A stretch of DNA of 5,934 nucleotides from Dehalococcoidales bacterium (GTDB lineage Bacteria; Chloroflexota; Dehalococcoidia; Dehalococcoidales; UBA3254). Where the stretch lies: positions 1 through 5,934 of the forward strand of contig JAQULX010000196.1 in assembly GCA_028718465.1 (NCBI GenBank). Direction: 5' to 3'. Numbering within the stretch: the first letter of the stretch is position 1; each line of letters opens with the position of its first letter. Position numbers and translations under genes: made by a program. Of the stretch, positions 1 through 5,934 are shown piece after piece. The notes under the pieces are model-generated. The model had not been told where the DNA came from and did no database searches. It worked only from the letters and a program-made list of their open reading frames with translations.

Positions 1-1236
1 CTCAGCCTGCCGCTGGTTCTCCTTACGGCAATTCTCGGTTTCCTGGTAGTGCTTATCTCCTGGAAAGTCCATCTCAGGGTCAAGGAGTATTTTGCCTGGC
101 TGCTGCTCCTGGAGACCAGCATCCTGGGGGTATTTGCTTCACACGACCTGCTGCTGTTCTTCCTGTTCTGGGAGATTGAAATCATCCCGATGTACTTCCT
201 GATCTCCATCTGGGGCACGGGACGGCGGAGTTATTCCGCCATCAAGTATGTAATATACACGCTGTTCGGCAGCGCTTTCATGCTGGCCGGAATACTGACG
301 CTGTATTTTATGACCGGAAGCCTGAACATGATCGAAATCGCCTCTGGAACAGGTTCACTCGCGGCAGCTATTCCGTTGACAGCCGTCTTCTTCCTTTTGA
401 TAATCGGCTTCGCCATTAAACTGCCGGTCTTCCCGCTGCACACCTGGCTGCCGGACGCACATACCGATGCCCCAACCGGCGTGAGCGTGGTGCTGGCCGG
501 AGCCCTGCTCAAGATGGGCGGGTATGGAATCATCCGCATCTGCGTCAGTATTTTTCCTGACCAGGCCCGGACCTTTGCTCCGCTTTTCATCGTCCTGGCG
601 GTGATCGGGATTTTATACGGAGCGGCGGTCACCCTCCGGCAGACAGATTTAAAGCGGTTGATTGCTTACAGCAGCGTGAGTCATATGGGTTATGTCCTGC
701 TGGGCATTTTTGCCTTCAGCCAGGTCAGCCTGGTTGGGGCCAGCCTCCAGATGTTCAGCCACGGGATTATCACCGGACTTCTGTTTGCCATGGCGGGACT
801 GGTGATGCATAATACCGAGGAACGAGACCTGCGCAAACTGGGCGGGCTGGCCAAACAGACTCCACTGATCGCGGTGATCTTTTCTATTGCCGGTCTGGCT
901 TCCCTGGGTCTGCCTCTGACCAGCGGGTTCGCCGCCGAGTTCCTGGTCTTTGCCGGCAGTTTTGCCTCTACCGTTGTGCCCGGCATCCAGGTCTATACCC
1001 TTTTCAGCTTAATCGGCGTAGTGCTGGCCGCCGGATATATCCTGTGGATGCTTCAGAGGGTTTTTTTCGGGCCGGCCCAGGAGAAATTCAATAATGTTAT
1101 AGACGCCGACAGGATGGAGATGGTCTACATGTTTATCTTTGTAGGCCTGATCTTCCTGGTCGGTATTTATCCGGCCGTGTTGACGGACGTAATAAACATC
1201 GGGATAACCCCTTTAACCGGAGTATTAACACCATGA
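1..1236 (+). CDS. nuoM: NADH-quinone oxidoreductase subunit M (NuoM), 5' end missing
   Basis: NuoM is one of the antiporter-like proton-pumping subunits in the membrane arm of respiratory complex I. The frame is open from base 1, so the gene starts upstream. The GTG at 49 is an internal valine, not the start. The visible part is 411 residues; E. coli NuoM is about 509, so roughly 85-100 N-terminal residues are missing. Diagnostic features, numbered in the visible fragment, are FWE with Glu58 (E. coli Glu144), IKLP with Lys140 (Lys234), the HTWLPDAH motif at 147-154, LLKMGG with Lys171 (Lys265), SHGIITGLLF near 252-261, and AAEFLVF with Glu313 (Glu407). All key proton-path charges are therefore present, and the rest is a series of hydrophobic helices. 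It ends with TGA at 1234-1236, and nuoN follows in the same direction after an AT-rich spacer. The family match is unmistakable; only the start is unknown. Confidence 0.97.
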   Translation, partial: LSLPLVLLTAILGFLVVLISWKVHLRVKEYFAWLLLLETSILGVFASHDLLLFFLFWEIEIIPMYFLISIWGTGRRSYSAIKYVIYTLFGSAFMLAGILTLYFMTGSLNMIEIASGTGSLAAAIPLTAVFFLLIIGFAIKLPVFPLHTWLPDAHTDAPTGVSVVLAGALLKMGGYGIIRICVSIFPDQARTFAPLFIVLAVIGILYGAAVTLRQTDLKRLIAYSSVSHMGYVLLGIFAFSQVSLVGASLQMFSHGIITGLLFAMAGLVMHNTEERDLRKLGGLAKQTPLIAVIFSIAGLASLGLPLTSGFAAEFLVFAGSFASTVVPGIQVYTLFSLIGVVLAAGYILWMLQRVFFGPAQEKFNNVIDADRMEMVYMFIFVGLIFLVGIYPAVLTDVINIGITPLTGVLTP

Positions 1237-1386
1237 CGATCCAAATCCGAATTACGAAATAATAAATTCCTAACAATTTCAAAAGGCTGAAATTATTCAA
1301 TCAAAACGTTTTGACATGGCCTGGTTGCTGGTTTTCGATTTTGAATTTCGTGCTTATTTTGGATTTTAACTTTGAATTAAAGCTGT
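1237..1386. repeat. AT-rich palindromic spacer between nuoM and nuoN (possible miniature repeat element)
   Basis: This non-coding stretch is about 30% G+C by hand count, well below the flanking genes. It has the layout of a degenerate long inverted repeat. On the left, ATCCAAA (1239-1245) and ACGAAAT (1254-1260) are mirrored on the right by ATTTCGT (1345-1351) and TTTGGAT (1358-1364). A perfect palindrome, TCAAAACGTTTTGA, lies near the middle (1301-1314). TTTGAATT occurs twice (1340-1347, 1371-1378). A 10-bp direct repeat, TATTAACACC, lies outside both ends (1223-1232 and 1413-1422). There is no transposase or convincing ORF. The structure suggests a decayed miniature element or dispersed intergenic repeat. 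That is inference: copies elsewhere in the genome cannot be seen here. It could also simply be a structured mRNA spacer. Confidence 0.5.
1301..1314. repeat. 14-bp perfect palindrome TCAAAACGTTTTGA
   Basis: The sequence TCAAAACGTTTTGA is self-complementary over all 14 bases with no spacer. It lies near the centre of the AT-rich nuoM-nuoN spacer. It could be the tip of a longer imperfect inverted repeat or a dimeric protein-binding site. A zero-length loop makes it a poor RNA hairpin by itself. The palindrome is seen directly; any function is unproven. Confidence 0.6.
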
Positions 1387-1392
1387 AAGGAG
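1387..1392 (+). promoter_or_regulatory. Ribosome-binding site AAGGAG setting the nuoN start
   Basis: AAGGAG is a near-perfect Shine-Dalgarno sequence. It leaves 7 bases to the TTG at 1400 but only 1 base to the upstream in-frame TTG at 1394. Normal spacing therefore favours TTG 1400 as the nuoN initiation codon. It also shows that nuoN has its own translation initiation and is not coupled to the nuoM stop. Confidence 0.8.
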
Positions 1393-1399
1393 CTTGTTA

Positions 1400-2881
1400 T
1401 TGAATCTGGCATTATTAACACCCGAGATTAGCCTGGTTGGCTTTGCCGTGCTGGTGGTACTGCTCGACCTTTTTACCGAGCGCAAAGGCTGGCTGGCCGC
1501 GGTCAGCATCATCGGCCTGATCACCTCGGCCGTCTTTGCGGTCGGGTTATGGGGCGGGACCCCTCAGGCTGTCTTCAACAACATGCTGGCAGTGGACAAC
1601 TATGCCGTGTTTTTTAAACTGCTCTTCCTCGGGATCGCCGCGCTGGTCATCCTGTCATCAGCGGACTATATCCATAACTTTCGAAGCTTCCAGGGTGAGT
1701 ATTACGCCCTGATCCTGCTTTCCACACTGGGAATGATGCTGATGGCCTCCGCCACTGAACTGATATCCTTGTTCGTTTCACTGGAACTGGTCAACCTTTC
1801 CCTTTATGCCCTGGTGGGATTTATGAAAGACACCAAATCGGCCGAAGCTTCACTGAAGTACCTGCTGCTGAGCGCGATAGCTTCAGCGGTGCTGCTCTTC
1901 GGCATGGCGCTGGTTTTCGGATTTACCGGGACCACCCGGCTGGATGAGATTGCCCGGGCGGTACAGGATACTTTCCTGTCAGGCCAGGCTATGTCTGCAA
2001 CCAGCGTCCTTCTCAATCCGGCCCTTTTCCTGGGCATCATTCTGATGATAGCCGGACTGGGCTTCAAGATCGCCATGGTGCCATTCCATATGTGGGTGCC
2101 GGATGTTTATGAGGGTGCTCCCACACCCGTCACGGCTTATCTCTCTGCCGGCAGCAAAGCCGCCGGATTCGCCATTATCCTTCGCATTTTTTATTCCGCC
2201 TTCAATCTTCCCGAGGTTTTAAGCCTCGACTGGGGCATTATATTCGCGGTATTAAGCGCAATCACCATGACAATAGGGAATATCATTGCTATCCAGCAAA
2301 GCAACATCAAGAGGATGCTCGGTTATTCCAGTATAGCCCAGGCCGGTTATATAATGGTCGGACTGGCTACCGTCGGCCTTGCCCCGGCGGCCGTCACCGC
2401 CGGACAAAGCAGTGTTCTCTTTTTCCTTGTCAGCTACTCGCTGACCAACCTGGGGGCCTTTATCGCCATCATCTCCATCTCCAATAAGATCAACAGCGAC
2501 CAGATAGACGATTTCAGCGGCGTTGGCAAGCGCTCTCCCTGGATGGCCCTGGCACTCACCCTCTGCATGGTGTCGCTGATCGGCATGCCTCCGGCAGCCG
2601 GTTTTATGGCCAAGTTTTATATTTTCGGCGCCGCTGTCCAGCAGGGCTTGCTGTGGCTGGTTATCATTGCTGTTCTGAACAGCGTTATTTCGGCCTATTA
2701 TTACCTGCGAGTGGTCAAGGTGATGTGGTTCGGTGAACCGGCCTCCAGCGAGAAGGTTCCCGCAACTAGCGCGCTGAAAACAGCCCTGGCTATCTCCTGC
2801 CTGGGTATTCTGGTCTTCGGCCTGGCGCCCGGACTGGCGATAGGCCTGGCCGAAGCAGCCGGTCGAATGCTGGGACTATAA
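1400..2881 (+). CDS. nuoN: NADH-quinone oxidoreductase subunit N (NuoN)
   Basis: NuoN is the antiporter-like proton-pumping subunit of complex I that sits between NuoM and the NuoA/J/K/H part of the membrane arm. The protein is 493 residues, normal for the family (about 485 in E. coli), and is built almost wholly of hydrophobic helices. Numbered from TTG 1400, the expected charges are present: FVSLELVNLSLY with Glu129 (E. coli Glu133), EASLKYLLLSA with Lys153 (Lys158), GLGFKIAMVPFHMWVPDVYE with Lys223 (Lys217), SAGSKAAG with Lys253 (Lys247), and GFMAKFYIF with Lys405 (Lys395). The last position is Lys rather than the Glu of NuoM, which separates the two paralogues. The start was chosen from AAGGAG at 1387-1392; TTG 1394 would add two residues. 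The gene follows nuoM after the AT-rich spacer, ends with TAA, and is followed at once by a hairpin, consistent with the end of the nuo operon. Confidence 0.96.
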   Translation: MNLALLTPEISLVGFAVLVVLLDLFTERKGWLAAVSIIGLITSAVFAVGLWGGTPQAVFNNMLAVDNYAVFFKLLFLGIAALVILSSADYIHNFRSFQGEYYALILLSTLGMMLMASATELISLFVSLELVNLSLYALVGFMKDTKSAEASLKYLLLSAIASAVLLFGMALVFGFTGTTRLDEIARAVQDTFLSGQAMSATSVLLNPALFLGIILMIAGLGFKIAMVPFHMWVPDVYEGAPTPVTAYLSAGSKAAGFAIILRIFYSAFNLPEVLSLDWGIIFAVLSAITMTIGNIIAIQQSNIKRMLGYSSIAQAGYIMVGLATVGLAPAAVTAGQSSVLFFLVSYSLTNLGAFIAIISISNKINSDQIDDFSGVGKRSPWMALALTLCMVSLIGMPPAAGFMAKFYIFGAAVQQGLLWLVIIAVLNSVISAYYYLRVVKVMWFGEPASSEKVPATSALKTALAISCLGILVFGLAPGLAIGLAEAAGRMLGL

Positions 2882-2883
2882 GA

Positions 2884-2918
2884 AATCGGGAGTGACCGAG
2901 TACCTGTCACTCCCGATT
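2884..2918. terminator. Hairpin between convergent nuoN and TRAP permease genes, likely bidirectional terminator
   Basis: A perfect 13-bp inverted repeat, AATCGGGAGTGAC (2884-2896) and GTCACTCCCGATT (2906-2918), surrounds a 9-base loop. It begins two bases after the nuoN stop and lies 28 bases from the stop of the converging TRAP gene. On the + strand no T-run follows (AGGATCTCC). On the - strand the stem is followed by TTCTTATAG, which is mildly T-rich. Position and stem strength argue for a shared transcript end. The lack of a good U-tract on the + side makes classical intrinsic termination there less certain, and 3'-end protection is an alternative. Confidence 0.7.
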
Positions 2919-2946
2919 AGGATCTCCGTTAGCAGTATGCCGGGTC

Positions 2947-4881
2947 TTAGCTACTCATCAAATTGGGTAACCACAAGACCATCTCCGGCCAGATTATATA
3001 AATTGCCATAGTGGCTAACAGGGGGATAACAAACCATACTGCTCCTCTTATAATTTCTTCCATTCTGGTGCCGGGTATCAGTCCTTTTAATATGAACAGG
3101 TTCATGCCGTAGGGAGGCGTCATCGCGGCTATTTCCAGGTTTTGTACCTGTAATACGCCAAACCATATGGGGTCAAAGCCCATACCTATAATGATGGGAT
3201 ATATTATCGGGAGGGTTACTACCATGGTAGACATCGAGTCCAGGAAACAGCCCATCATGAAATAGACGATCATTACGCAGATCAGGAACATTATCGGCGG
3301 GATGTCCATTCCGGATACCCAGGTACTGAGTGTTACCGGAATGCGTGATAAGGATATCATGTTTCCGAATAAGGTCCCGCCTACCAGGATAAACAGTATC
3401 ATGCCCGTAGATCCGGCGGAGTCCTTAACGCTGCCCCAGATGGCGCGCAAACTGGATTTTCTTAGCAGCAAGGCCGCTACCAGGGTTACAAAAGCTCCTA
3501 CGGCTCCCGCTTCAGTAGGAGTGAAATAACCAGTCATAATGCCGCCGATAATAATCAGCACTACCAGCGCAATACCCCAGGCGGAGGGTATGGCTGAAAA
3601 CCGTTCTTTCCATGTGGAGCGGACTGTAAGCGATTTGCTAACCAGTTTAGAATCAAATTTGCATCTTAAATAGACCATCAAACTGATCAGCGCCGCACCG
3701 ATTATGCCCGGAACAATACCGGCAATCAGCAGCTTGCCTACCGAGTTTCCCGTCAGCATCCCATAAATAACGAAGGCGGTACTGGGCGGGATCATGATTG
3801 CTAGTGATGAGGCAGAGGCAATTACACCTACCGCCAGTCCCCTCTGTATTCCGTTCTTGAGCATTTCAGGTAGAGTGAGCTTGCTGAGCACTGCGCAGGA
3901 AGCCGCTCCGCTTCCGGTGGCTGCGGCAAATATCGTCGAGCCCAGTATTGTCGCGTGAACTATGCCGCCATTGATAGGCTCCAGCCAGCGCTTGGCCAGA
4001 CCGAATCCTTTCTCGGCAAAGCCGGCGAGCCCGGCCAGTGCTCCCATCACTATGAACAGCGGCATAACTGTCAGAATGTATTCGGAGGTAGCCACGAACG
4101 GCACTGTCCCGGCAGTTCCCAACGCACTCTCAGAGCCTAACAATATCCAGAAGCCGACCATCCCTGTCAGAGCCATTGCCGGCCCAACCGGTACCCCTAT
4201 GAATAACGTAACCAGGAATATCCCGATCACAAACCAGCCGACTGCGGACTGGGACCAGTCCAGGTTGTTTACAATAATCAGGGATGCCAGGATCAGAGCT
4301 AAAACCACCAGAGCAGTGGCCGCCCCGGTAACACGGTTACGTACTGGGCCGGTGCTCCATAGCGGGTTTCGGATAATATCGGTTATCAGGCGGATACTGA
4401 GCAGGGCCGTCCCCAGAGTCAGGATCGTTTTGGCCGGCCACATTGGAAATTGTACAACTCCGTAGAAATAATCCCCGGTCAACATCGCATCATAGGCCTG
4501 TATGCCCATTCTCCAGGTGATTAATACCGCCACAATCAAAAAAATCACACTCCCCAGGAAATCCAGTGTCATCTTGACCGTACCGGTTAAATGGGAGGTC
4601 AGTAAATCCAGGCTGATATGCCTCCTCTGCCCCTGAACATAGGCTACTCCGAGGAAAACGATCGCTACCAGCAGCATGGATTCCAGCTCATAAACGCCAG
4701 GAATCGGGCTGTTGAATGCCTGCCGTAAAAATGTATCGATAGTGGTGATCACCATCATCAGGACGATTAATATCCCCGAGATAGTGAGCCCGATGCTTTC
4801 CACTTTTCCCAGTTGTCTGAGAAAGGTATTCTCTCTTGCCGGTCTTGCCGGTCTTGCCGCTGCCGCCTGAACAAGCTCCAT
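2947..4881 (-). CDS. dctQM: TRAP transporter fused small and large permease (DctQ-DctM)
   Basis: This inner-membrane permease of a tripartite ATP-independent periplasmic transporter imports solute delivered by DctP, driven by an ion gradient. The 644 residues carry a DctQ domain (about 24-176, four helices near 33-51, 66-84, 109-128 and 150-170). A linking hydrophobic helix follows at about 186-205, then DctM (about 212-640). DctM hallmarks are TGSGAASCAVLS (322-333), IPPSTAFVIYG (364-374), FTPTEAGAVGA (453-463), DSMSTMVVTLPIIYPI (548-563) and MTPPYGMNLFILKG (587-600). Fused QM proteins of about 615-640 residues are known, as in the sialic-acid transporter SiaQM. The ATG start at 4879-4881 has GAGGA upstream with a 10-base gap. 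The N-terminus contains a short Ala-Arg-Pro repeat. dctP lies upstream on the same strand, 120 bp away. The substrate cannot be told from the permease; the symbol is generic. Confidence 0.95.
   Translation of the reverse strand: MELVQAAAARPARPARENTFLRQLGKVESIGLTISGILIVLMMVITTIDTFLRQAFNSPIPGVYELESMLLVAIVFLGVAYVQGQRRHISLDLLTSHLTGTVKMTLDFLGSVIFLIVAVLITWRMGIQAYDAMLTGDYFYGVVQFPMWPAKTILTLGTALLSIRLITDIIRNPLWSTGPVRNRVTGAATALVVLALILASLIIVNNLDWSQSAVGWFVIGIFLVTLFIGVPVGPAMALTGMVGFWILLGSESALGTAGTVPFVATSEYILTVMPLFIVMGALAGLAGFAEKGFGLAKRWLEPINGGIVHATILGSTIFAAATGSGAASCAVLSKLTLPEMLKNGIQRGLAVGVIASASSLAIMIPPSTAFVIYGMLTGNSVGKLLIAGIVPGIIGAALISLMVYLRCKFDSKLVSKSLTVRSTWKERFSAIPSAWGIALVVLIIIGGIMTGYFTPTEAGAVGAFVTLVAALLLRKSSLRAIWGSVKDSAGSTGMILFILVGGTLFGNMISLSRIPVTLSTWVSGMDIPPIMFLICVMIVYFMMGCFLDSMSTMVVTLPIIYPIIIGMGFDPIWFGVLQVQNLEIAAMTPPYGMNLFILKGLIPGTRMEEIIRGAVWFVIPLLATMAIYIIWPEMVLWLPNLMSS
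4835..4859 (-). repeat. 9-bp in-frame tandem repeat in the DctQM N-terminus
   Basis: On the + strand CTTGCCGGT occurs at 4835-4843 and 4844-4852, and a third unit begins at 4853-4859 with CTTGCCG. On the coding strand each unit adds three residues, giving the PARPAR stretch near residues 11-16. The repeat lies before the first membrane helix, in a part of DctQ that is normally variable, so changes in copy number would keep the frame. Confidence 0.75.
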
Positions 4882-4891
4882 AATTCTACCG

Positions 4892-4896
4892 TCCTC
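4892..4896 (-). promoter_or_regulatory. Ribosome-binding site GAGGA for dctQM
   Basis: GAGGA on the - strand lies 10 bases before the ATG at 4879-4881. It is preceded by a run of seven A residues (4899-4905 on the coding strand), which would leave the site unstructured. It supports the chosen start and so the inclusion of the Ala-Arg-Pro repeat in the protein. Confidence 0.6.
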
Positions 4897-4920
4897 GCTT
4901 TTTTTAAGTCACTCTCTGAT

Positions 4921-4973
4921 AGTGAAGGCCGGCGCATCCGTATTGGTATTGCGATGCGCCGGTATATTTCACT
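4921..4973 (-). other. Intergenic hairpin between dctP and dctQM
   Basis: Perfect 10-bp arms CCGGCGCATC (4929-4938) and GATGCGCCGG (4953-4962) enclose a 14-base loop. Outer arms AGTGAA (4921-4926) and TTCACT (4968-4973) can extend the stem past a small internal loop. The hairpin sits between the dctP stop and the dctQM start, and no U-run follows it on the coding strand, so it is a poor intrinsic terminator. Hairpins in this place in binding-protein operons often protect the 3' end of the binding-protein message, keeping DctP more abundant than the permease. That role is inferred here. Confidence 0.65.
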
Positions 4974-5001
4974 TCAAAACCTGTTTGGTCCGGATGGTTG
5001 A

Positions 5002-5934
5002 CTACTTCTTGTAGGGGCTCAAAGGTGCGTATTTCTCATATAGAACCCGGTAATCAGCCAGTACTTTCGACCCGGGGAGGCCTTTGGCGTCCGTGTCACT
5101 GGCCCAGCTATCTGCGAACTCATTCAGCACCTTGTTGACCTGGGCTACATCCTCTGCGCTCCACTCGATGACCTCTACCCCTGCGTCCTTCATCTCTTCC
5201 CAGGCTACGCCGGCAGTGGTCGCATTCGATTCTTCAGCAGATGTAATAAGGTCAGGGACTGCATCTGTCATGGATTGCTGGACATCCTGAGGCAGTGAGT
5301 CCCAAAAGTTCTGATTGAATACAATCGGGTGGACGCGTGGGACAGTTTTGATATTTATAAAGTACTTGCCGGCTTCATAGAACTTGAAGTTCTGGATGGC
5401 ATCCAGGGGGACCGAAATAGCATCGATAGTTCCCCTCGAAAGTCCCTCATATTGCTCGGTTGGGGACATTGCCACCGGTACCGCCTCGAGACGCTGGTAA
5501 ATTGTCGCTGCCACGCCTGAGGCCGCTATTTTCTTGCCTTTTAATTCGGCCAGCGAACGGATCGGCATATTGGCGATAATTTGCTGCTCCAGAATAGTGA
5601 ATGACGAAAAACCTTTGATATTATATTTGGCAAATTCGGATTTTATGGGGTCCTGCACTATTAGATCGGCGTAAGCCCTGTTGAGTGCCCATGTGTCGGA
5701 ACCCACACCCGGCAATTCACCCACTGTCGCCAAGGGGAGTTTTCCGGGTTCGGCGAAGGTCCTCAGGTAGGCCATGTTGGCAATATTGGTTTGCACTGCA
5801 TTTACCAGCTCGGTGCCTTTGGCCAGGGTTTCCGACCAGTAGATTTCGAACTTGACCTGTCCCCGGGTGCGTTCTTCCAGGATCTTCGCCATTTCGGTGG
5901 CTACTAATGTTATGCCTAATCCGGGTGGAGGACC
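5002..5934 (-). CDS. dctP: TRAP transporter periplasmic solute-binding protein (DctP family), N-terminus missing
   Basis: This is the extracytoplasmic receptor of the TRAP system, which captures the solute in the periplasm and delivers it to DctQM. The frame stays open to the window edge, adding at least GPPPGLGITLVATE before the Met at 5890-5892, so that Met is internal. The visible part is 310 residues; the signal peptide and first strand are outside. Family features are the EMAKILEERTRGQVKFEIY segment near the N-terminus, PIRSLAELKGKKI at about 124-136, TEQYEGLSRGTIDAISVPLDA at about 159-179, and HPIVFNQNFWDSLP near 202-215. Most DctP proteins have Arg in a GLKIRVP-type motif; the aligned residue here is Ala137 (KKIAASG). 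The ligand may therefore not be a standard C4-dicarboxylate. It is transcribed ahead of dctQM, probably as one operon; the promoter is not in the window. Confidence 0.92.
   Translation of the reverse strand, partial: GPPPGLGITLVATEMAKILEERTRGQVKFEIYWSETLAKGTELVNAVQTNIANMAYLRTFAEPGKLPLATVGELPGVGSDTWALNRAYADLIVQDPIKSEFAKYNIKGFSSFTILEQQIIANMPIRSLAELKGKKIAASGVAATIYQRLEAVPVAMSPTEQYEGLSRGTIDAISVPLDAIQNFKFYEAGKYFINIKTVPRVHPIVFNQNFWDSLPQDVQQSMTDAVPDLITSAEESNATTAGVAWEEMKDAGVEVIEWSAEDVAQVNKVLNEFADSWASDTDAKGLPGSKVLADYRVLYEKYAPLSPYKK

Noticed and set aside
49..51. GTG at 49 as the nuoM start
   Set aside because: The frame is open to base 1 with membrane-protein residues typical of NuoM, and Glu58 of the fragment matches E. 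coli Glu144, so about 86 more residues are expected upstream.
231..632. 133-codon open frame on the - strand within nuoM
   Set aside because: Shadow of the strongly conserved nuoM frame; low-complexity translation with no family resemblance.
1311..1339. Perfect -35-like TTGACA (1311-1316) with TTCGAT (1334-1339) at 17-base spacing, as an internal nuoN promoter
   Set aside because: The -10 match is weak (3 of 6) and an AT-rich spacer gives such hexamers easily. TTGACA overlaps the palindrome, which explains part of it. Not enough for a promoter call.
3962..4465. 167-codon open frame on the + strand opposite dctQM
   Set aside because: It lies wholly antisense to the conserved DctM/DctQ coding frame, its translation is Pro/Arg/Thr-rich with no recognisable domain, and no ribosome-binding site was noted.
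5890..5892. ATG (coding strand) as the dctP start
   Set aside because: The frame continues to the window edge with DctP-like sequence, and starting here would leave out the signal peptide that a periplasmic receptor needs.
1..5934. A hidden new defence, mobile or biosynthetic system
   Set aside because: All long conserved frames are accounted for by complex I and TRAP genes. No repeat array, integrase, transposase, tRNA or unexplained conserved ORF was found on either strand.

Overview
This 5.9 kb window holds four protein-coding genes in two convergent blocks, and two of them run off the window edges. The proteins point to a bacterium with a complete-style respiratory complex I and a TRAP-type solute importer. 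The wording of the NuoM and NuoN proteins and the fused TRAP permease would fit a Chloroflexota (Dehalococcoidia-like) or another anaerobic or sediment lineage. That placement is an impression from memory, not a computed phylogeny.

Left block, + strand (1-2881): the 3' part of nuoM, then nuoN. Both are proton-pumping antiporter-like membrane subunits of NADH:quinone oxidoreductase, and nuoN is commonly the last gene of a nuo operon. The two genes are separated by a strikingly AT-rich spacer of about 160 bp. It holds a 14-bp perfect palindrome and imperfect inverted arms, and it is bracketed by a 10-bp direct repeat. A strong AAGGAG ribosome-binding site at the end of the spacer points to a TTG start for nuoN at 1400. 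A perfect 13-bp hairpin sits just after the nuoN stop, between the converging genes.

Right block, - strand (2947-5934, transcribed right to left): a TRAP transporter. dctP (the periplasmic solute-binding protein, with its N-terminus and signal peptide outside the window) is followed by a 120-bp gap containing a 10-bp GC-rich hairpin. Next comes one gene encoding a fused small (DctQ) and large (DctM) permease. DctP would capture a solute, probably an organic acid, in the periplasm and hand it to DctQM for ion-driven uptake. The carboxylate-binding arginine usual in this family appears to be replaced by alanine, so the ligand is uncertain.

I found no RNA gene, CRISPR array, transposase, phage gene or clearly new system. 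The points most worth checking are the structured AT-rich spacer between nuoM and nuoN and the unusual DctP ligand-site motif.
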